A stretch of 64,000 nt of DNA from an uncultured Pelagibacteraceae bacterium (lineage in GTDB: Bacteria; Pseudomonadota; Alphaproteobacteria; Pelagibacterales; Pelagibacteraceae): contig CACJTU010000005.1 in the NCBI GenBank assembly GCA_902596375.1, positions 21,639-85,638 on the forward strand, read 5' to 3'. How positions within the stretch are numbered: position 1 is the first letter of the stretch; the number at the start of each line of letters is the position of its first letter. The notes under the pieces were generated by a model that ran no database searches, was not told where the DNA came from, and saw only the letters and a list, made by a program, of their open reading frames with translations. Positions 27,979 through 36,401 of this stretch are shown in pieces. The translations under genes and the position numbers were made by a program.

Positions 27979-28557
27979 TTAAGCAATCTTATTTAATTTA
28001 TCTAGTTTAGAAGATCGCCTATCAGTTAATACACTTTGAACTAATTTTCGATTACAATTTACTCCTAATGACTGTGCAACTTTTCTTGCAATACTAGTTT
28101 TAGTTTCACACTTACTATTTTTTTCATCTCTTATTTTTGATTTATCTTTTTCACCCACAGCTGTATCTATCCTTTTTTGATATTCTGCTGCACTTGGAGC
28201 TTTGTCAAAAATTTCTAATATCTTTTCTTTTTTTTGTTCTAAAATTTTCCTACCTAATAATGAGTTATTATTATTTTTCATAGATGTTAGTATTTCTTCA
28301 ATTTTAGTGTCTGTAGGAATTTTATATATCGTAGGTGTTGAACCTTCTTTCCCAACCCTTTTTAATTTTGCCATTATAATATTATTATTATTTGCAAATC
28401 TTGGAAGGTTATCTGCCCTATCAATTAAAATTTTTCTTTTATTAAGAAAATTAATTAATTCATCAGCGTCTAAATAACCACTGGGCTTTTCCTCATATAA
28501 ATAGCCCTCATCTTTTTTAGTTTTTAAATCATATGGATTGCTATTTTTTTGACTCAT
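27979..28557 (-). CDS. Unknown protein, last gene of the RmuC/GHKL operon
   Basis: A 192-residue charged, Lys/Asn-rich protein that I do not recognise. It has no signal peptide or membrane segment. The C-terminal end (TSIARKVAQSLGVNCNRKLVQSVL) could form a helix-turn-helix-like pair, followed by a basic tail, so nucleic-acid binding is possible but unproven. It is the sixth and last gene of the leftward operon, 15 bases after rmuC, and converges on the nuclease gene 16 bases away. A good AGGAGG-like site lies just upstream of its ATG (minus strand, near 28563). Confidence 0.7.
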   Translation of the reverse strand: MSQKNSNPYDLKTKKDEGYLYEEKPSGYLDADELINFLNKRKILIDRADNLPRFANNNNIIMAKLKRVGKEGSTPTIYKIPTDTKIEEILTSMKNNNNSLLGRKILEQKKEKILEIFDKAPSAAEYQKRIDTAVGEKDKSKIRDEKNSKCETKTSIARKVAQSLGVNCNRKLVQSVLTDRRSSKLDKLNKIA

Positions 28558-28572
28558 TTAACCTCCTTAATT

Positions 28573-29706
28573 TTAATTTGGTTTATTAATATCTTCAGGG
28601 TCTTCAACAAAATTAACCATTTTATCTTTATCATCAGTTTTAACCAGCTGATTTACATCTAGACCATGATCATCTTTTAGTTTTATAATCTTAGACTCTA
28701 AACCTTGACTTGAACCATAGCTGGTATGAACCACCTCTGTTAAAGATTTTGCATGAGTATTATGACTTGATATTAATGTTTTTAAACTTTTTTTTAGAGT
28801 ATTATATTTATTAAAAATATCTTCAGCTTTTCCAATAATTGTATCTATTTGAGATATTTGTTTTTCCTGATTTTTAATAGAGGTAATAGTAGAAATTAAA
28901 CTCATTATGCTTATTGGCCCTGCTAACATAATATTTTTTTCAAAGCATAAGTCTAAAATATCATCTGACTTTTCAAGAATACTCAAATAACAACTATCGA
29001 ACGGTAAAAATAAAACCACATATTGATAAGAATTTAAATTATGAATTTTCAAGTAATCTTTACCAGACAATTGCTCAATATGTGTTTTTACAGATTCTAT
29101 ATGTTTCTTTAAATGTAGTTCTCTTGAAGCTTCATCTTTAGCATTAGTAAAGTCCTGAAAGCTCTTTAAGGAAACCTTGCAATCAATAATTATATGATCA
29201 GCTACTGGTCCTTTTATATTTATAATAAAGTCTGGATTAACTGTTTTTTTGTTACCAGTCTCTGGGTCTGTAAGAGTATGCCCTTTTCGTTCATCAAAAT
29301 CACCATCTTCCTCACTTAATCCATTTTTTTCCAGCAATTTTCTAAGTTTCTTTTCATTAAATCGACCTTGATATTTAGCGTCACCAACTAATTTTTCATG
29401 AAAGTTTTTAAAAATTGAATGCTGATTTTTATGTTCATTAAGTATGAGATTGCTTTGATCTTTAAAATCCTCAACGCTTTTTCTATCTAATGCTAATTGC
29501 TCCTTATCTTTTTTTAAATCTGCTAAATATTGCTCAGTAAGATTAATTTTATCTACCAGTTTATCATTTTCATTTTTAAGATTTAATATTTCAGGGCTGT
29601 TAGGATCAACAGAATTATTTTTTTTATGAGAATAATAAAAATATAACAATAACGCTGCAACAGTTAAAGATAATACAATGACAGAAATTATAAGTGAAAT
29701 TATCAT
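28573..29706 (-). CDS. rmuC: RmuC-family protein
   Basis: A 377-residue membrane-tethered nuclease-like protein. A hydrophobic helix (residues 3-24) is followed by a coiled coil to about 110. The RmuC domain shows VNPDFIINIKGPVADHIIIDCKVSLK, giving a D...D-x-K arrangement of PD-(D/E)XK nucleases. It continues with VVLFLPFDSCYLSIL and NIMLAGPISIMSLISTI, both family hallmarks. E. coli RmuC limits inversions at short repeats. Here it lies 14 bases after the ATPase-protease gene in a six-gene operon, not beside repair genes, so a linked role in DNA defence is plausible. Confidence 0.88.
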   Translation of the reverse strand: MIISLIISVIVLSLTVAALLLYFYYSHKKNNSVDPNSPEILNLKNENDKLVDKINLTEQYLADLKKDKEQLALDRKSVEDFKDQSNLILNEHKNQHSIFKNFHEKLVGDAKYQGRFNEKKLRKLLEKNGLSEEDGDFDERKGHTLTDPETGNKKTVNPDFIINIKGPVADHIIIDCKVSLKSFQDFTNAKDEASRELHLKKHIESVKTHIEQLSGKDYLKIHNLNSYQYVVLFLPFDSCYLSILEKSDDILDLCFEKNIMLAGPISIMSLISTITSIKNQEKQISQIDTIIGKAEDIFNKYNTLKKSLKTLISSHNTHAKSLTEVVHTSYGSSQGLESKIIKLKDDHGLDVNQLVKTDDKDKMVNFVEDPEDINKPN

Positions 29707-29720
29707 AAAATATTTATATC

Positions 29721-31313
29721 CTAATTAATAAATTTGTTCCATTGTTTAGAATACTTGCTGACAACGGCATTATTATCAATACAAGCCGATATCAAGTAAG
29801 TTAAACAGTCAGAGAATTCTCTAGAACCATCATCATTACCTGTAGCGTGGCTCAGCTCATGTAAAAATACAGAGAACATCTTTCCAAAACTTTGCTTAAA
29901 TAAATCAGCATGTAAATATACAGTCTTAGAATTATAATCAGAATTATTTTTTATTTCCCCTAGTAATTCTTTACAAAATATTTTTTTGAACTTTAAATTA
30001 TATAAAGATTCATCCTCATCATCTTCATTATTAAAAAGTTTTGCAAAAGAGGGGCTTACTCCTTTGGCTGCTTCAAAACAAAAATTAACAGCTTCTTTTT
30101 CTTTTGAAGTTAAGTCTGCAGTTTTTTTATTCTTTATTCTTTTTTCTGCATTGGCTTTAGATCTAATAAAACTCTCTAATGAGCTCATAACCCCAAAATT
30201 ATTAAAGTAACTTGGAAGCATTATCTTGTTATTATTTTTCATTTTCTTATCACGACTTCTAATATAATTTTGCGTTTTAGTAGAAAACCAATCGTGATAA
30301 GAAATTTCACGAGAATAAGTGTACCTGCTTTCGCTTAAATACTCGTTGCCAAACAAGTCTTTTAGAGATTTATCATCCTTCAATCGTCCATAAGTAGCTG
30401 AGGCTAGAGCACTTAATAGTAAATGCCCTTTAGGCCAAATTTCTTTTGAACTTTCTAAAATATATCGGATAGCGGGATTATTCTCCATTGCTCCGTAGTA
30501 GAAGCCGCTTCTTGCAAATATTGAATAAAATGTACTTTGTAATTTCGCATCAAACGCTTGACGATCTCGATCTATTTTTACTTTTTTTTCTAATGCAGCA
30601 TATTTCTTATCAATAGAAATAATTACTGGAATTCCTTTAATATCAACTCTCTTTAAACCTTTATAAAAACCAAACCCGTCTTTAGTTTTTGATTTGTAAA
30701 TTGTTATATCGTTATATGAATGTAACACTTCTCCAATTAATGGGTTTGAAGAATAAAAAAAGTTTCTTAACCCAAATTCAAATGCCTTTTTAAGTTTTTT
30801 ATCTAATGTGTTAATAATAAAGTAATTCCCTTTTAACTTATTAATTTTAAAATAATTATAAACCAAAGCTCTAAGACCATCTGTGCCTGGAACCTCTTTA
30901 CCAACAGAAACTATTAGACATTGGTCTCCAGAAATCATTATTGGATTTGTAATTCCCATTCTTGCCATATCCGATAGACACTTCTTTACACCTTCCCCAT
31001 GTGCACCTATCATATTTTCTTGTTCGGTTTTCGATGAGCCAATATAATATAGTTTTTCTAAAGAATATTCATTTGGCGCATACACTTTAATTAAATCATT
31101 ATCTGTTGAGATTTTAATTTGATCTATATCCATTTTTGCTGAAACAACTCCATCTCTAGCATTTTGTAAAATATCTCTAGATATTTTCTCATGATCCCAA
31201 ATCTCTTCTCCCCAGCTGGTTGTCACGGATGACTCGATTGATTTAATGTGTTGTGCTTCTGTCACCTCATTTAATTCTAAAATTATATCTTTTAACTTTT
31301 TAATATTGTCCAT
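29721..31313 (-). CDS. GHKL-type ATPase fused to a metzincin-like metalloprotease motif
   Basis: A 530-residue protein with two recognisable ends. Residues 42-55 (EKISRDILQNARDG) match the GHKL N-box, with Asn51 and Asp54 placed to bind Mg-ATP. Residues 91-110 (GSSK, then IGAHGEGVK) resemble the Hsp90/MORC-type ATP lid. Near the C-terminus HELSHATGNDD (485-495) matches HExxHxxGxxD, with Glu499 nearby. The middle is unassigned, apart from a KxxIDRDRQAFD segment near 244. No signal peptide is present, so it is probably cytosolic. An ATP-driven conformational switch controlling proteolysis is an inference. I do not recognise a named family. Confidence 0.75.
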   Translation of the reverse strand: MDNIKKLKDIILELNEVTEAQHIKSIESSVTTSWGEEIWDHEKISRDILQNARDGVVSAKMDIDQIKISTDNDLIKVYAPNEYSLEKLYYIGSSKTEQENMIGAHGEGVKKCLSDMARMGITNPIMISGDQCLIVSVGKEVPGTDGLRALVYNYFKINKLKGNYFIINTLDKKLKKAFEFGLRNFFYSSNPLIGEVLHSYNDITIYKSKTKDGFGFYKGLKRVDIKGIPVIISIDKKYAALEKKVKIDRDRQAFDAKLQSTFYSIFARSGFYYGAMENNPAIRYILESSKEIWPKGHLLLSALASATYGRLKDDKSLKDLFGNEYLSESRYTYSREISYHDWFSTKTQNYIRSRDKKMKNNNKIMLPSYFNNFGVMSSLESFIRSKANAEKRIKNKKTADLTSKEKEAVNFCFEAAKGVSPSFAKLFNNEDDEDESLYNLKFKKIFCKELLGEIKNNSDYNSKTVYLHADLFKQSFGKMFSVFLHELSHATGNDDGSREFSDCLTYLISACIDNNAVVSKYSKQWNKFIN

Positions 31314-31611
31314 TATTTCCTCCTATTTTTTTTATATTATCAATCTTGTCAATTTCCTCTCTTAGAACTTCTATTTCAGTACATCCTTTGATAAATGTTC
31401 TTTTTTGTCTTTGTCTTTTCAAAAATCTTAAAACATTAATTGGAAAATAATAAATATCACAAAATAAGCTCTCTAGTTTTCTATCTTGATAGTATTTTAA
31501 TTTTGCTTTTTCTTGAATTTGTTGGTGCTTAAAATATTCTAAACACTCTTTTTGCCAAGTTAGCATATACTGTAATCTTTCTTCCAAAATATATTTAAAA
31601 TTTTTGTTCAT
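31300..31611 (-). CDS. Unknown small helical protein
   Basis: A 103-residue basic protein rich in Lys, Gln and aromatic residues, with no recognised domain. The predicted character is largely helical (LEERLQYMLTWQKECLEYFKHQQ, then VLREEIDKIDNIKK). It overlaps the start of the GHKL/protease gene by 14 bases and starts 3 bases after the WGR gene, so it is translated as part of the same operon. Close linkage suggests it is a partner or subunit of the system, but no function can be assigned. Confidence 0.65.
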   Translation of the reverse strand: MNKNFKYILEERLQYMLTWQKECLEYFKHQQIQEKAKLKYYQDRKLESLFCDIYYFPINVLRFLKRQRQKRTFIKGCTEIEVLREEIDKIDNIKKIGGNNGQY

Positions 31612-31614
31612 ATA

Positions 31615-31827
31615 TTAATTTTCTACATATCCTTTCGAAGTTTTCTCTCTGATTTTCTTTTCACAATATTTTTTTGCCTGATCTTTAGTAGCAAAACTTT
31701 TTTCATTTTCAGCTGGATTTTGGATACCTATTCTTCCATATTTTACCAAAACCTTATTTGCATTTAGGCTTATTTCCCAAAACTTATGTGAATTTGTTCC
31801 TAAATCTTTATATTCAAAATGTCTCAT
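31615..31827 (-). CDS. WGR-domain protein
   Basis: About 70 residues consisting of little but a WGR domain. KFWEISLNANKVLVKYGRIG carries the aromatic-x-x-x-L and the YGRIG core (WGR in most members), and the end AKKYCEKKIREKTSKGY matches the usual K..KgY tail. WGR domains bind nucleic acid ends and occur in PARP-type proteins and in bacterial stand-alone forms. I chose the ATG at 31827 (MRHFEYKD), which has an AAGGG site about 6 bases upstream; a start at 31842 would add five residues. It may deliver DNA recognition for the operon. Confidence 0.8.
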   Translation of the reverse strand: MRHFEYKDLGTNSHKFWEISLNANKVLVKYGRIGIQNPAENEKSFATKDQAKKYCEKKIREKTSKGYVEN

Positions 31828-31842
31828 ATTTTTCCCTTTCAT

Positions 31843-32247
31843 TTAGTGTAACGTTTTATTTTTATTTGCCTCTATTCTTCTTCCGAAGTCGTCTTGTCCG
31901 TCATCAGATGTCCATTCATCTAATGAATTCATAAATTCTTTATGGTGTTCTAATAATTGTCTAGAAACTGATTTCGTATAATATTTAAAAGCTGGATAGC
32001 TCATTCTAAACATCATTTTTTGCATCAACCTATAATGAAACAAATATAAGCAATGATCCCTGTCGATATTTTCTCGATTAGTTTTTTCATCAAAAGCTTC
32101 AACAAGTTCTTTGGCGTACAAATCCATTTTGTTCCAAATATCTTGGTTTGTTTCTATTTTTTGCTCTTTTAATGACTTGGTTTTAAACTCTAAGATTTTG
32201 CTTTTGCTTTTGTTTTTGTTTGTTTTTTTATCTTTAAAATCGCTCAT
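31843..32247 (-). CDS. Unknown protein, first gene of the RmuC/GHKL operon
   Basis: A 134-residue cytosolic protein of no recognised family. The N-terminal 35 residues are Lys/Asn-rich and probably disordered. The central part (KMDLYAKELVEAFDE to YPAFKYYTKSVSRQLLEHHKEFM) looks helical, and the tail is acidic then basic. It heads the leftward operon and abuts the WGR gene. The upstream spacer holds a palindrome that could be an operator. It might be the operon's regulator, but no clear helix-turn-helix is visible. Confidence 0.68.
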   Translation of the reverse strand: MSDFKDKKTNKNKSKSKILEFKTKSLKEQKIETNQDIWNKMDLYAKELVEAFDEKTNRENIDRDHCLYLFHYRLMQKMMFRMSYPAFKYYTKSVSRQLLEHHKEFMNSLDEWTSDDGQDDFGRRIEANKNKTLH

Positions 32248-32290
32248 AAAAGCCTTTTAACAGGCTAAAAATATAAAGTCAACTTTTTTT

Positions 32291-32343
32291 TTGTCATTTG
32301 ACAATATTTTTTACAAATATATCTTGTTTTATTGTCATTAGAC
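32291..32343. promoter_or_regulatory. Operator-like repeat pair in a divergent promoter region
   Basis: Between the divergent starts at 32247 and 32392 lies a perfect 14-base palindrome, TTGTCA-TT-TGACAA (32291-32304). A second copy, TTGTCATTAGACTA (32332-32345), keeps the left arm exactly and 4 of 6 bases of the right arm. The copies start 41 bases apart, about four helical turns, and the spacer is almost pure A/T. A dimeric regulator controlling both transcription units is the simplest reading. TTGTCA also resembles a -35 box, so overlap with promoters is likely. Binding is not demonstrated. Confidence 0.5.
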
Positions 32344-32391
32344 TATATATATAAAGTGTAAAAGTGAATCGTAACAAAAAAATTAATAAAC

Positions 32392-33789
32392 ATGCAGAAA
32401 AATAGACCAGAATCTCAAAAAAATGGTGAATTACTCTCATCTATCCTAGAGAAAGCCAACATAAGCCAAAGATTGTGCTCTATAAATATGGGTGAAAATG
32501 ATGCCTTTCTAACGAACTTTATTTACAGATCCCCATTAAAATTCTCTAGAGACTTTTCATATAAATTTTTATCAAGCATTTACCATTTTGTATTAAGGGA
32601 TTCTCAAAAAAGAGCTACAGAAAAATTTGATGAGATAATTAATGATCAAAACATATTGGATTTAAATATCAATAAAAAATTATTAATTCCAGCTTTGGAA
32701 AGACACACACTCGCAATAATTAATATTAACGCTGATGTATTTGAAAAAGATGATGAACAAATTATTGAAAGTTATATTCAAGAAATTTATCCAGAAACAT
32801 TTGAAAATTATAAAAACTTCTTAAGAAAATTGGATTATCAAAGAACGGGACTAAAAAATATATCTAATGTTCAGCAAATATATGAACAAGAACATCAAGA
32901 TACTTTAGAAATTTTATCTTCAGAAGAAATAGATATGCTAAATGGTTTCTCAGAATTTGAAATTCAAATGGAGTCCACTAATAATTTCTTTTACATTTGC
33001 GAAAATTTAAGAACTAAAATTATTCCATCATTTTATTCCCCTACAGACTATAAAGAAATAAAAATGGATTATTTTAATAAAGGTGCATTCTTAATTAGAC
33101 GTAAAGAAATTAATCAACTCAAAAACAATAATACAATTGGAGGACAAATAGTTTGGAAATCAGGAAAATTTAATTTTGAAGCTGAAAAAAAACAAAAAAG
33201 CAGATGGTTTTTCGGCAGAAAAGAAAAAGTAAAAGAAGATGATGAAAAAATGCTAAAAGAAATAGATGAAATTAAAAGAGAGCATGAAAAACAAATGGCT
33301 CTTATTGCTAAAATAGAGAAAGAGAAAGAAAAAATTGTTAACGAAACTAAAAGACAAATAGCACAACAAAATAAAGAAGATTTTAAACAAGTTTCTAAAA
33401 TGATTGATGAAACTTACTACAAAGAAAAAAATAAACAAAATGATGATTATGAAGTTCCTGAGTTCTTGAAAAAACAAGAAGAACAATTAAAAAAATGGAA
33501 AGAATTAGCTAGCAATGATAAACTTGTAGCAGAGAGTAATAATTCTTATTTTACCGAAGAGTTCCAAAAAAAATTTTTAAAAGAGCGTGAAGAACAACTT
33601 CTAGAAATGAGAAAATTATTAAAAAAAGGAAAAAATATTCGTTTACACGAAATAGATCAGTTTATAAATAAATATGGGAATTCAGACGAAACAAGAGAAT
33701 TTATTAATAATATTGCAGGTTTGAAATTATTCGATGAAAATAATTATAAAAACCTAATCTTAGATAAGGAAGAAAAGAAATTAGCTTAA
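32392..33789 (+). CDS. Unknown coiled-coil protein paired with an exonuclease
   Basis: A 465-residue cytosolic protein that I do not recognise. Residues 1-270 appear globular. Residues about 285-345 (from DDEKMLKEIDEIKREHEKQ onward) form a long charged coiled coil, and further helical segments follow (QKKFLKEREEQLLEMRKLLKK). It reads rightward from the operator-like spacer and precedes the ExoI-like gene by 4 bases. This indicates one two-gene operon, possibly with the protein acting as adaptor or oligomerisation platform for the nuclease. Confidence 0.75.
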   Translation: MQKNRPESQKNGELLSSILEKANISQRLCSINMGENDAFLTNFIYRSPLKFSRDFSYKFLSSIYHFVLRDSQKRATEKFDEIINDQNILDLNINKKLLIPALERHTLAIININADVFEKDDEQIIESYIQEIYPETFENYKNFLRKLDYQRTGLKNISNVQQIYEQEHQDTLEILSSEEIDMLNGFSEFEIQMESTNNFFYICENLRTKIIPSFYSPTDYKEIKMDYFNKGAFLIRRKEINQLKNNNTIGGQIVWKSGKFNFEAEKKQKSRWFFGRKEKVKEDDEKMLKEIDEIKREHEKQMALIAKIEKEKEKIVNETKRQIAQQNKEDFKQVSKMIDETYYKEKNKQNDDYEVPEFLKKQEEQLKKWKELASNDKLVAESNNSYFTEEFQKKFLKEREEQLLEMRKLLKKGKNIRLHEIDQFINKYGNSDETREFINNIAGLKLFDENNYKNLILDKEEKKLA

Positions 33790-33793
33790 AGTT

Positions 33794-35239
33794 ATGGCAC
33801 TATTTACTTATTTTGATTGTGAGTCAGATGCTGGAGCTGCACAAAAAGCAACCTGTCTTTCTGTAGCTGCTGTAACAGTTGATGAAAATTTTAAAATTGT
33901 AGACCAGTGGAAGATAAATTCAAGATTTAGAGCCTCTCGTGCATTTGAAGTTGATGCGATGCTTGCTCACAATATTCCTGTTGAAGTAATTGAAAACGAA
34001 AAATTATCAAATAGTGAGCTCGTGAATGAATGGGAAAAAAGGTTCAAAGCTCTAGCCGAAAGAGGAACTATCTTTGTCGGATATAATTCAATGAATTATG
34101 ACAATATACTTCTTCAAAACAGCTTATATATCAATCTAAAATGGCCTTATATAACTAATAAAGAACAATTTGATCTACTTCCTGCAATTAGGGCAGCTAG
34201 TGTATTCGCACCTGGTGCACTTAATTATGAGCTTAATGAAAAAGGCAACACTTCATTTCGTTTACAATCAATGCTGTCCGCAAATGGTATAGAAACTAAA
34301 GGCGCTCATGATAGTTTATATGATACGATCGCAACTAAGGATCTTGCTCAAAAATTATTTGAAAAAGCTCCCGATGTATTTAATGCATCGATAGCATTAA
34401 GAAAAAAAGCAGATGTACTTCCTAAAATTAAAGAAGGTATATTTTGTTGGCATGAAGCTTACTTTAAAGCAAAGATATATTGTGGGATGTACTTGGGTAA
34501 TACTATTTTTCCTGGTTGGTATTATTTGTATGATTTACGAAAAAATCCTGAGGACGTATTAAAGTTAGATAGAGATGGTTTAAAGGAAAGTTTGAAAGGT
34601 AGTCCAAAATATATCCGTACATGTAAAAGTAACCGTGCGCCAATTATAATGAATAGTGAATTTGCATTATTAGATGATGAGTACAAAGCTCTTGGTATGA
34701 ACGAAATTAAAAAAAGATATAATTTACTAAAAAAAAATAAAGAAGAGTTGGCTGCAAAAATAAGGGATATTGTTCAAGAACAATATGAAGAGAGACAAGA
34801 ATTTAATCAAGAAGAATTACAACCAGAAGAAAAAATCTATTCGTTGACTGGAGAATTGAGCAATGAGGAACGAAATCTTATGAACCAATTTAATCAAGAT
34901 AACTCTCCTAAAGAAAAAAAGAGAATTTTTAATCTTTTTAAAAGAAATGATATTAAAGTTTTAGCAGAGATGAAATTATTTGATGATTATGATGGTAATG
35001 AAGATAAATTTTGTCAAATATTAACAAAGAGAGATTTTAAAAGAGTAAAAAAAAGAATTGCTAAAAATATTTTAGATATGTCGGACAAACCAAGTCCATT
35101 TATAAAAATTCCTGCACAACAAGCTAGACTAGATACTCTCAAAATCGTAGCAGAAAAAAATGAGGACCATGAGAAAATGGAACAATTAGATAGCCTCGAC
35201 AGATACCTTGAAAAAATGAAGCTTAAATTTGCTTCATAA
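33794..35239 (+). CDS. Exonuclease I-like (SbcB-type) DEDDh exonuclease
   Basis: A 481-residue homologue of E. coli ExoI, of nearly equal length. ExoI motif I is YFDCESD (Asp8, Glu10), motif II FVGYNSMNYDNILLQ near residue 96 (Asp) and motif III GAHDSLYDTIAT near residue 172 (His, Asp). QFDLLPAIRAASVFAPGAL and FRLQSMLSANGIE align with ExoI-specific segments. ExoI digests single-stranded DNA 3' to 5'. The C-terminal half, after about 200, is weakly conserved and Lys/Glu-rich. It is the second gene of a pair inside the nuclease-rich region. Confidence 0.85.
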   Translation: MALFTYFDCESDAGAAQKATCLSVAAVTVDENFKIVDQWKINSRFRASRAFEVDAMLAHNIPVEVIENEKLSNSELVNEWEKRFKALAERGTIFVGYNSMNYDNILLQNSLYINLKWPYITNKEQFDLLPAIRAASVFAPGALNYELNEKGNTSFRLQSMLSANGIETKGAHDSLYDTIATKDLAQKLFEKAPDVFNASIALRKKADVLPKIKEGIFCWHEAYFKAKIYCGMYLGNTIFPGWYYLYDLRKNPEDVLKLDRDGLKESLKGSPKYIRTCKSNRAPIIMNSEFALLDDEYKALGMNEIKKRYNLLKKNKEELAAKIRDIVQEQYEERQEFNQEELQPEEKIYSLTGELSNEERNLMNQFNQDNSPKEKKRIFNLFKRNDIKVLAEMKLFDDYDGNEDKFCQILTKRDFKRVKKRIAKNILDMSDKPSPFIKIPAQQARLDTLKIVAEKNEDHEKMEQLDSLDRYLEKMKLKFAS

Positions 35240-35273
35240 AGAAGAATTTTTAGAGATAAAAAAATTTTATTTA

Positions 35274-36386
35274 TTATAATTCAAGTTCTTTACTTGTATA
35301 TTCTAGGAACAACTTTTTAAGTTCATCTAAATTTTTAAATTCTCCATAATAAGAAAAACCATTTGTTGCCCAAAAAAAAAGCATGAAGTTTCCTAATCTT
35401 TTATAAATTTTATAATAAAGTGTATTTTGGTCATCTTTATAAAAAATTTTGCCATTCTTAATTACTTCATTAAAATTTGATTTATTTTTATTATATAAAT
35501 AAATATATCTCAGATTATCTTCACTTCTATATCGTTCAGTAATTTCAAAAAAATTGTCTACTTCAATTTTTTTATTATTAGTTTCTTTGGATGAATGCTC
35601 TAATATAAAGAATGGTATTCGTTCAATAGAATTATAATTTCTTGATTCTATGAATTCAACTTTGTTATCTTTTAGATTCCATTGATTTATTGAGGCAGCA
35701 TCAAAAAATGCCATTAAACAATTTAAATCTGGAATTCTAACTATTGGACAAAATAAAGCTTTATCTTTTATAATTTTTTTAAGATTATTAAAAAAATCGT
35801 TAAAATAATCATATCTTGCTTGATAATCATTGTTATTTCTAATCTCAAATTTATCTAATTTTATATCTGAAGGAATATTTTCAAGTCCAAATATAGTAAA
35901 TATTAAGTCAAATTTATCTTCCAATTCAAACAAACTCTTATATTCCAAAGGTAAAAAATTTAAATTTTTTTGACTAAATTTTTCTTTCGCAAATCCAATT
36001 ATTTTTTCTTCAATATCTACCCCAATAAAATTTTGAGAAGGATATTTCTCTGCAAGATAATTAAGTAATATACCGTTGTAACAACCTAATTCTAAAATAT
36101 TAGTAGGTTTTATTTCTTCAAATAATTCTAAAATTTTTAAAGAATTTTCTAAAAAAAAATCTGATTGAAAGTACATCAATGTAGATGTTTCTCTAAAATT
36201 TTTACAAAAATTATAAGGATTTCCATTTGAAGAATCTTTATACCTGTCTACAAATAATTGATTTAATTCTTCAGCTCTCTCTTCTCCAAATTCTTTATAA
36301 AAATTTCTCCATATTTGATCCTCAGTCAGATTAAATCTAAGATAATTTTCATTACAATATGATTTATATTTCTTTCTACTTTTCAT
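35274..36386 (-). CDS. Class I SAM-dependent methyltransferase of unknown target
   Basis: A 370-residue protein. Motif I is NILELGCYNGILLNYLAEKYP near residue 96, followed by the acidic motif II NFIGVDIEEKI, so it binds SAM. No NPPY-type DNA methylase motif is present, and the C-terminal 180 residues are unassigned. It is the last gene of the leftward restriction-like operon, 15 bases after the helicase. It could modify DNA, protein or a small molecule; co-transcription with DNA methylases argues mildly for a DNA-related or accessory role. Confidence 0.75.
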   Translation of the reverse strand: MKSRKKYKSYCNENYLRFNLTEDQIWRNFYKEFGEERAEELNQLFVDRYKDSSNGNPYNFCKNFRETSTLMYFQSDFFLENSLKILELFEEIKPTNILELGCYNGILLNYLAEKYPSQNFIGVDIEEKIIGFAKEKFSQKNLNFLPLEYKSLFELEDKFDLIFTIFGLENIPSDIKLDKFEIRNNNDYQARYDYFNDFFNNLKKIIKDKALFCPIVRIPDLNCLMAFFDAASINQWNLKDNKVEFIESRNYNSIERIPFFILEHSSKETNNKKIEVDNFFEITERYRSEDNLRYIYLYNKNKSNFNEVIKNGKIFYKDDQNTLYYKIYKRLGNFMLFFWATNGFSYYGEFKNLDELKKLFLEYTSKELEL

Positions 36387-36401
36387 GTTCTAGTTGAAAT
36401 T

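Noticed and set aside
33253-33486. Minus-strand hydrophobic frame inside the coiled-coil gene
   Set aside because: It is the Phe/Leu-rich mirror of a Lys/Glu-rich coiled coil, a usual artefact of A+T-rich coding DNA.
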